A stretch of 64,000 nt of DNA from Steinernema hermaphroditum (Eukaryota > Nematoda > Chromadorea > Rhabditida > Steinernematidae). Made by a program: the position numbers and the translations under genes. Where the stretch lies: NCBI GenBank assembly GCA_030435675.1, contig CM059623.1:6102012-6166011 (forward strand), given 5' to 3'. This document shows positions 56,384 to 64,000 of this stretch, piece after piece. Under the pieces are notes generated by a model, which searched no databases, was not told the DNA's origin, and saw only the letters and a list, made by a program, of their open reading frames with translations. How positions within the stretch are numbered: the stretch's first letter is position 1; every line of letters starts with the position of its first letter.

Positions 56384-56737
56384 TTACACGTTCATGCGGC
56401 TGTAGGCGATCGTTTTCCGAATAATTTTTTTTTCCTCCGAAAAAATCTCGGCAGTCTCCTGAAGTAGATTCCGCGCTCGCTTGATGGAATACCGAGGCAC
56501 TTTTAGGTCCTTGCAGATGTCGGAGTTTGACTTCCCAGCACGGTACCCAGTGCCGATGGAAAACGCAGTTTTTCGTAGGCAAATTTTTTTTTTTAATAAC
56601 AGTCTCAATGGAAGTGAATAGGGGGTAAAAAGAGTCGATACACACGAATATAATAACGAAAAAAACCCGGCGATACGTAAAACATTTGAAAATCTGACCG
56701 GTAAAAAATTTCACAGAACTTTCTGAACACTTTGTAT
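56384..56737 (-). mobile_element. Tc1/mariner end with helix-turn-helix fragment
   Basis: The minus strand 56608-56384 encodes AFSIGTGYRAGKSNSDICKD and VPRYSIKRARNLLQETAEIF, a transposase N-terminus. The adjacent sequence TCACAGAACTTTCTGAACAC (56711-56730) is the inverse of TACAGGGTGTTCAGAAAGTT at 43685, so both look like ends of one Tc1-like family. The rest of this element is cut off by the Harbinger insertion. Confidence 0.55.
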
Positions 56738-56769
56738 AAGGGATGCATTTAGAAGCATTTCGAGAGCAT

Positions 56770-58530
56770 TTAGAATAGGAAGGGGTCTTTCATTTGTGTC
56801 CCCAGCGATCGGTCGGGTCGTCCAGTCGCTCTCTCTCTCTCTGAGGCTGTCTGGGCCGAATGAGTTGAGTGAGCGGTCGTTATCGGCTGTCGTTGTTGGT
56901 GCAATGATCGCTCCCGGCTCCCAGAAGGCCTGGAACACCAGGGAGCCGTAGTTCCACCGTCTTGCCAAGAAGCTAGTCACTGCCGCCCGACTCCACCCGC
57001 GCCGCCAGAGAAGTCTCGCTGAAAGTCCGCGCAGCCAGCTGCCCTGATGGTTCCCGCGTGTCTCCCGCGGAAACTGCCGAAGAAGCTCTTCAACTCCGAC
57101 GTCCGCGCCGCCACCCGAGTTGAAGACAGATGCACTGTGCTCCACCGTCACCGGAATCAGCTCTTCGCATCTCTTATCCCCGCGCACACTTATGGGATCG
57201 CCGTGTTCTACTCTGATGTGCCGAAGCCAGAAGAAGACCGGCGACTACGGAGTGACAATGTGTTTCTTGTGCATACAGTGGCGGAAATATAAATGGGGAC
57301 ACCTGTGGAGAAAACAATCTTACGAGTTTTAGGTGAATTTTACGGTAGCTGATTCCAAACAACTTTCACTATCCGACGTAGAATTCCCTACTGATTCTTG
57401 TTATATATGGAAGTTAAATAATTTCGCATGATCAGGCAACAATTTCGCTGCGGGACCAAACGGCGCTCATTTCGTGGTGGAAATATAAATAGGGACACCT
57501 ACTAAATACAGCTATAATTCCAGTTTTATGAAACGTAAAATGGTAGTAACCGCTATATTGATGCCTACTGTTGATATTTAGCTGGTATAAGTGTGGTTTG
57601 GACAATCCTCAGGTGATTAGGGTATTCAAAACTCTTAAACTTGTAATAGCACAGTGTGAAGACGAATATCGAGTATTTCCATGTGAAATTCGCCCGCAAA
57701 ATCGCCAGAGCCACGGCAGTGATCTTTTTCTCCATTAAAAATAGTACGGGGAATCAAAAACGTCGATTTAATTTCTGTCTGAAGGCGTCTTGCCCTTCAA
57801 AACTTAGATCCCTATGTTGGCCAGACTACTTGTTAGGGTTCCTAAATGTCCGGAAACGCAGGGCTTTCAGCTTTTTTTTTGATATTACCATGTTTACCAG
57901 CGTATTCGAAAACCTATTTTAGTGTTTTGTGTCATCAAAGCAGCGATACATGCGGATGCGGGACGTGGACAGGTCACAGCATAGAATTTTCAATGGAAAA
58001 TACACGTTTTTCAGAAGAAATTTAGAAGAACCGTCTTGTTTTTCAAGTTAAGTCAGGAAATCACGAGAAGATAGCAAATATGGGTTGTTTTACTCGCTCT
58101 ACAACGTAGTGTAATTTAAAAAGACTGCAAAACCGGTCTTCTACATCGTTTCGGGACCCATATAAGAATGCTCAGTAATGTGGCGTTCTAAGTTTTGAAG
58201 GAGAAAAGATCTCCAGACGCCAATTAAACCAGCGTTTTTGCCTTCTCGTACTATGCTTAACGGAAAAAAGATGTTAAATGTGGTTCTGAAGATTTTGCGG
58301 GTGAATTTCACATGGAAACACTCGATATTCGTCTTCACACTGTGCTATTACAAGTTTAAGAGTTTTGAATACCCTAATCACCTGAGGATTGTCCAAACCA
58401 CACTTATACCAGCTAAATATCAACAGTAGGCATCAATATAGCGGTTTCTCTGTCTCGTCACGTCTCGCAAGGCGTAAGCCTTAGATACGAGAAATAAACT
58501 CGTAAACTCGTAAACTCGTTAGAATAGGAA
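56770..58530 (+). mobile_element. SINE-like element, family D, copy 2, split by an insertion
   Basis: Flanked by the 12-bp direct repeat TTAGAATAGGAA (56770-56781, 58519-58530). The first part 56782-57276 and the tail 58450-58518 (GGCGTAAGCCTTAG, ending in AAACTCGTAAACTCG units) together match copy 1 at 45975-46572 in reverse complement. The 1.17 kb between them is a separate insertion. Confidence 0.8.
57277..58449. mobile_element. Long-inverted-repeat element inside the SINE
   Basis: Arms 57549-57820 and 58170-58445 are inverted; the outermost 120 bp are nearly identical and the inner part diverges. The left end has CAGTGGCGGAAATATAAATG (57278) and a second start of the same kind at 57473 (GTGGTGGAAATATAAATAGG), suggesting two nested copies of a Tc-like element. 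No matching right terminus remains. No transposase recognised. Confidence 0.6.
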
Positions 58531-58589
58531 TTGTCGTCCGTTCAGTTCAGTTTGAAATCTTTCGTGCACACCACTTAGAAATATGTTAC

Positions 58590-59095
58590 TGGGTTTTAGA
58601 ATGACTTTTGACTTTATTTTGCGAATCAAAGGCATTACGCCTTGCGCGACACCGAAAATAGACAAAAAGAGGATGTCTGGCAGACGACTTCATCTCTGGC
58701 GCGGCGTACTTGTCGAACCGGTCGTAGACGGCGCACTTCACGGGGCATCTGGGAATCGGCAAATCTTCAGCTGCGGCAGCGGAATATCGTTTGCGGCACA
58801 GCGGACGCTTCTGAGCTTCCATCTGATGGTCCGTGGTCCGGGAGTTGCGTCTTCGCTGGTCCTCAGAGCGTCGGCGACCTTCGGGATGACATCTCACGCA
58901 GTCGGGTTCCTGGCGTCGGACATCTTGTTGTCAGCGGTGGTGGGACTACGGTTTCCGGGTGTCCCAATTCCCTCTGGAAGCCGGAGCAGTCACAACTGCC
59001 ACGAGGTTTGCCATCTGACCAACCAGACACTCAGAGAGTGACCGGAGGACCGACCGCTCGCCACCGCGACACGAGTGAGATCTTACTAAGGGTGT
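58590..59095 (-). mobile_element. SINE-like element, family C, copy 3
   Basis: Closely matches the copies at 43735-44290 and 44300-44850 (AATCAAAGGCATTACGCCTT at one end; CTCTGGAAGCCGGA and ACCGACCGCTCGCCACCGCG near the other). The minus strand is the element sense, judged by the shared LINE-like head. Confidence 0.6.
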
Positions 59096-59768
59096 CAGAG
59101 CGGAGGAGACATTTCTCCCGTCTCTGGACGCTCAAAACTTGCACATCGTCGGCTGTGCTCTGATCTTCTCAGTGACCTCAGTGACCTGGAGAATCTTCCA
59201 TTCTTTTCCCTGTGAGAGTCTCCTAAAGACTTCCCTTGTGCGCCATTCCTGCAGATCTGCACAACCCACAGCCACACACAGCCTCAGTCCACCTCCTCGC
59301 GCTCTGTTTATCCTCCGATTACAGCGTCGCCGCGGCGCTCGCAAAACAATAAATCTTGTAATCCGGCGGACGATCGACGAGCGCAAACAGAATTTGCATA
59401 TCACTCGGCCTCACGTGACGGCGCTTTATCACCGCAGAGAAAACAGTGACTCGAATCTTATCGCCCAACTGACCTTCGGTGGCGAGTGGAGTTGCGCTTC
59501 TCACGTCGAAGAAGATCTCCGATGGAAGCGATGTGGCCATCCAAGATTTTTTGGGGCCTTCTTGTGCGAAGACGGTCCCAAGACGACGTGCAAGATGGTC
59601 CCAGACGACTTCTTGTGGATCTTATCAGAGAGGCTCTTTTCAGAAAGTTTTCTGACTTCGCAACGTGTAGATAAGCAGAAGATTCCTGTGGTATCAGGAA
59701 GAGGAAGACAAAGATGACGTCGCTTAGAGGAAAAGACGAAAGAACCCGCGATCCTTTGAGAGATCAAG
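59096..59768. other. Noncoding stretch, no gene supported
   Basis: Open frames here have no recognisable domain. It contains an octamer-like ATTTGCAT at about 59393 and a CACGTG at 59414. Base composition shifts from the AT-richer transposon region back to the GC-rich style of the lin-39 flanks. Confidence 0.35.
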
Positions 59769-60550
59769 CAACCCAAACGTTGGTGGAGAAAATATCCCGC
59801 GAGAAAATATCCCTGCGAGAAAATATCCCAGCTATGGCAATAGTCTTCTGTTCTTCGGCAAATGCATCACAAAGACAGCCTCTTTTCGCGTTGGGCGGCC
59901 TACCTTCTATAGTTTGAAAATTAGGGAACTGTCTGGAATGGGCAAACGAGTCAAATGAGTTTTTTTGCACCATCGATCCCGTCAATCGTTCGCTCCGCAC
60001 AAGCTCTCATCTCTCGTTATGGATAATCTAGGATCCGCTTATTTTCACAGATTGCAGTCTACAAATTCAGACTGCGGGCGTGCGAAGCGAGCCCCGTATT
60101 CATTTTTGTGCTTAGCCTAACATCCAGGCTTGCCTTAGGCAAACCCCAGCTTGGCTTAGGCTCCGGCTTGGACTTGGACATCCGGCTTGGACTTGGACAC
60201 CCCCAGGACTATGCCTATTGATTTAATGCGAGCCCGAAGGGCGAGCCCTGTTGTCTTGACGGCTTCGCTGATATCCTAGTACTTCTGAAGGTCTAAATTC
60301 CAACTTATGGAGTTCTGAATTCATTTTACAGGCGATCTACCCCATTTCTACCCCGATTTTTACTTTAATCCTGCTTCGGTGGATCACAGAAGTGTGGAGA
60401 GTGACTACAACAGAAGAGAAGGAAAAAAACTGCTAAAATCAAGCACCCGAAGAAGCAGCAGAGCGTAAGCGCAAGGGAAATGAGTATGACTTGCTGCCAT
60501 ATCTGGGATATTTTCTCACAGGGATATTTTCTCACATAATTCAACCCAAA
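59769..60550. mobile_element. Foldback-type element B
   Basis: The left end has three GAGAAAATATCCC units (59785-59832) followed by AGCTATGGCA. The right end has the inverse, TGCCATATCTGGGATATTTT, and a second unit (60500-60536). The direct repeat CAACCCAAA flanks the element (59769-59777, 60542-60550). The interior block 60060-60280 (GCGAAGCGAGCCCCGTATTC, CAACATCCAGGCTTG-like, AGGCTCCGGCTTGG) matches the interior of element A, although the terminal repeats are different. Confidence 0.65.
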
Positions 60551-63500
60551 GAAGAAGACTCCCTACTTCCCTGAAGAGTTCCGCTGAAGACCTGTGAAGC
60601 GATTTGGCTATGCCTGGCTATGGCATATGAGCTCCTAGAATCTTCTGCTGCCCTGTCCTAATCTGGTCTCATATATGATTCGAAACATATGGTTTGATTC
60701 ACCCAGAGTTTCTTTGTTTCCATATATAGGATAGTCCTGCATCGCCCCTCCCGAAGATGACAACGTCTTTGCACCTTCTTCTACGTCTTTATTTCGTCCG
60801 AATTCGACAGAGACTTTCAAGAGAACGCTCGAAAGTAGGCCGTGTTTGTGTGTGTTCCGTTGTTTACAGCTCCGATCGGCGACCGTCCTTATTTCGAAAC
60901 GTTCCTGGTTCCCTCGGTCGCGCAGACCTATAAATCTCCTAAAACGACGCTGTTTACGAGCGCCGCCGTGGCGGCGCCAACAAACAAACTCACCGTTGGA
61001 GGATTGTGGGAGGACACGCAGTTATGCCTGTAGAAACGAGCTTATTTCTCGGTCATTCGGATAAACACGAGACTACAGGTGCAACTACGGTCGTCGGAGG
61101 GCGCGGAGCCCGAGGCGGTCGAGGCTCGACAGTGGACGACCGTCGCCGGCGCAGGTGAGCGGCGAATGGCGACGCGACGATCCACGAGGGGAGGAGGCTC
61201 CGAAGGAGATAACGATATTCCGCCCATTTTTGGCTCTTCCCTGCTTGTCCCGACGGTACGGACGGTGGATCGGTGGAGGGGAGGGGCGAAGACGAGCAGG
61301 GAAGAGGCTCCGGAGTCATCGGGAATCCAGGCGGTCAGAGTTTAGGATAGGGGCCAACAAGGCGCCCTTCTGTGGAAGATCTTGTTTTCCAGAAGGTGGA
61401 GGTGGAAGGCGCCGTGAGCTACAATTACTGCTCTTCCCCTCGAGACCCACAATTAGCCTTTCCTGGCCTCTTTCCCTCCCCTAACCTGTGCCTCCAGACG
61501 CCTTCCTCGTCAAGTTTGCCACACAGCGAACGGTGTCGGCGGCGTCTTTGTTTCCCCGCGTTATTTACGGCGCCGAAAGTGACGTCAGAAAAGCCTCGAA
61601 GCTCATCGCGGATTTCGGGCGCTTTTCCGCGCCGCTGACGCAAATAAGACGCTTTCCGGGGATTACGGCGCCGTGTTAGGCCCAGATTTGCTGCAGATTC
61701 GACGCACACCGATCCGTCGAGATCTTCGAGGTGCTTTGCCACTGGGAGGGAAGCCTTCGGCGCTTTCTAGAAGGCGCCACTGAAAGGGAACAAGCATCTA
61801 TGGCTTCGAATACTCGCCCACACACGGTTCAGGACCTATCTTCAGGGCGCGACGTTGATCGGGACAGGACCCAATCCGAATGGAGGCAATGGAGTAAAGG
61901 AGTAAAGAACGGTCAAGAACGTGAACCCAGAATCCAGCTCCCCAGAGGACTTCGACGAGCAGTATCGAGGGACGACCGCCTTCTGCACTCCATTCGGAGG
62001 ATAATCCGACGCGTCGGCGAGCGAGCAGGCCGAACAAAGCTCGGGGTGCGTTTATGAGCAGCCATAAAGTGCAGCGCGACTCTCCCGGCCAGGTGAGTCC
62101 CCGGCCACACGCGTCGATTCCTTTTGCCATTATGCCGAGGGCCATCTGGCGCAGAAGAAGTTTACGAGCTCGAGGGCCCTTCGACGCCTCGACCCAGGGT
62201 CCCCTGTTTACGGCGCCGTCGCCGTCGGCTCGTTATCGGCGCCGAAAAGACGCGCGAAGTAGCGACACAAACAAACGGGTGGAGGAGGGTAAACAACGGT
62301 GTTTGGCTCGTTCGGGATGACGCCGACAGTGATAAATGGGGCCGGATAGAGGGTAAACAGAGCCATCTCGGGGGAGGGGGCAGGGTGGGGGAGGGGTGGA
62401 AAGATCTCTGGAAGTCTGTTTTGAAGAAACATCTTCGATGTGCTTGAAGAAGGCGCTCCAGCACTGTGTTCTCTGGTTCCTTTCCTTATCATCTTATGAG
62501 GTGGCCTCTGTTGATAAGGATTCGTTCCAAGCTTCTTGGAAGAACGAATCTCACGAGAAACCTCGAACAAACTCGTTTGTGTGAAATCTTCCATAGGATC
62601 CGAGAATTTCCTTTGATGTCAGAACTCTGAAGCGATCTTCAGAGGTCGTGAAAGAGCAAAAACAGAGATTTTATCTCGCCAAAAAGGCCGTTTTCGGCAT
62701 TTTCTAATGATTCTTTTGAGTAATGGCTCCTCTGACTATACAGTACCTCTACCTTCGGAAAGGTCTCGATCAAACATTGATCCCACACACCTTGAGGCTA
62801 CCCCTACCCCTTCTTTCCCCTACTTCTCTTCAGAGAGCTCTAAGTCCTTATGTCCGTCACGGTCTCTGGACTGCGTTGGTTCCATTGGAACCAGCTTGAA
62901 GAGAGAGCGTTGTCGCAGAAAGGGAACAAAGGCAGCCGTCTCGTGTCCATCACCTTGTGCTTAGAGCGGAACAAGGCAGGAAGGGAGTCCAACTGGTTGA
63001 TAGGGGATACTGTAGGAGAGTGACGTCCCTGCTTCTCTAGATATTTCTCCGGAATGACCTTCAGTTCGTGGTTTCGGCGGAGAAAGCGTCTATCTGCTAG
63101 GGATGTTCTTAGACGACGCTAATCCTCTGTTCCCGAAAACACGACAGGTCATCAGAGGTCCTCAATCACCGCTAAGCCCTCCCAGAGAATGGTGCTTCCA
63201 GGAGGGGATAACAGCCAAGCAAGTACAAAGGGGAGTCGGTTCGTTCGGAGCCCTCGAGTATATTTACCTCTTTGTTTCCTACTGAAGAGCAGACCTACCG
63301 AAGACACACATTCTGCGCGCACTGTGACCATCGTGGGCAAAGAAGCTCTCCGAAGAACGAAATGGTAGAGGCTTAGTTGACTCCCGTGCCGTTAAGAGGT
63401 CATCGAAAGGTCAAAACTGCTCTCGAAGACTCCGATCTTCGTCTCTTCGAAACCCAGAGGTGCACGGAAAAGGACATAAAAGTTCAGTTGGCTTCGAATT

Positions 63501-64000
63501 CGGCGACGTTCCAGCGACGACGATCAAAGTCTTCTGGGGAAAGTGCAGACCTGGACCGACAAGGTCAGCCTGCCAGGGCGAGGAAGGCGCGCCATCAGTC
63601 AACCAACCGATTACATAAGAATCGAGGCGAAGACGGAGATAACAAATGTTTTTTCCAACTCGGCGATTGATCGTCGGATTCCGGAGGATAGATCGGTGCG
63701 GGAGTCCTTGTCCCAGGGGTGCGCACAGGTGAAAAAAGGAAACCTTTCCTTCCCTAACTGAATTTCGAACTGTTCAGGAAGAGGTCTTAATGGGGTCCCG
63801 AAGAGATTGTCTATCAGTGACGGCGTTTTCGTGGAAACCATCCGACGAAGTGCTTATAGTGAATTTGCTTAACATTTCTTAACACTAAAACGCCGACAAA
63901 AAAAGATTTCTCGTGGAACCGGTTCAGGGACGTCATTTCCCAAAAGTCCGTTTTTGTGTTCATTTCCAGCTCATCTTTTCCCTTCGAGACCCTGTCCCAC
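60551..64000. other. Gene-free GC-rich stretch to the right edge
   Basis: 3.4 kb in which I recognise no gene, RNA or transposon. It contains CGGCGCCG palindromes at 61568, 61666, 62211 and 62237, usually preceded by TTTAC, TTAC or TTAT, and a G-rich run at 62371-62400. Style and motifs resemble the lin-39 flanks, so it may be regulatory DNA of a gene beyond the edge. Confidence 0.35.

Larger units (their letters stand above)
54453..56386 (-). mobile_element. PIF/Harbinger transposon with MADF-domain gene
   Basis: Element 54456-56383 has 24-bp inverted ends (AGGCCTGTTTATACTCTGCG) flanked by TTA on both sides (54453-54455, 56384-56386), the diagnostic Harbinger duplication. About 230 bp next to each end are filled with GCGCGAC/GTCGCGC palindromes. 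The minus strand carries a MADF-domain frame and a Harbinger DDE transposase. It landed next to or within a Tc1/mariner helix-turn-helix fragment (56608-56384). Confidence 0.9.

Noticed and set aside
59139..59717. A 192-codon open frame right of the transposon block
   Set aside because: No recognisable motif, and part of it overlaps sequence next to a SINE copy. Not supportable as a gene.

Overview
The window is nuclear DNA of a nematode, most likely from the Rhabditina/Tylenchina side of the phylum. Four things point there: a Hox gene of the LIN-39 type, very short introns (34-48 bp), TTTTCAG-type acceptors placed just before start codons as expected for spliced-leader trans-splicing, and a 21-nt match to the nematode spliced leader SL1 at 36923-36943. 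I do not assign a species.

Layout. 1-8.2 kb is gene-dense: a plant ARG1-like J-domain protein (-, runs off the left edge), a TRAPPC12-type tethering subunit (-), then the mitochondrial Rieske protein isp-1 (+) followed 258 bp later by DNA ligase IV (+). 8.2-25.1 kb is the domain of a single gene, lin-39 (-, 12248-14747). The rest of that domain is GC-rich noncoding DNA, unusually rich in PBC/Hox composite sites (TGATTTAT), a dispersed TACGGTA motif and SMAD-type GTCTAGAC palindromes. It holds only one obvious transposon, a foldback element. 25.2-34.7 kb carries a CYP2-clan cytochrome P450 (+), the ribosome-biogenesis factor RRP36 (+), a CRAL-TRIO/GOLD lipid-transfer protein (-), an orphan six-exon gene (+) and a small amphipathic-helix protein (-).

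35-59 kb is a transposon graveyard. It contains a 3'-truncated Ty3/gypsy element, a 420-bp MITE, two RTE-like LINEs, Tc1/mariner remnants, tandem SINE-like repeats, a mariner element with exact termini that itself contains a LINE and a SINE, a PIF/Harbinger element with a MADF domain and TTA target duplication, and a split SINE. Two apparently intact genes sit inside this region: a divergent innexin and a 200-aa protein ending in a CaaX box. They are bracketed by inverted, near-identical 143-bp G-rich repeats. 59.1-64 kb has no recognisable gene but holds a second foldback element and resembles the lin-39 flanks in base composition and motifs.

Three genes or elements (ARG1-like, lig-4, Harbinger) show single-base frame breaks, mostly at short homopolymers. 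Uncorrected long-read assembly error is a likely cause. The most unusual observations are the SL1 leader in the retrotransposon 5' region, the TACGGTA motif that also forms intron ends, the paired foldback elements with matching interiors but different terminal repeats, and a miR-10/miR-57-type site in the lin-39 3'UTR.
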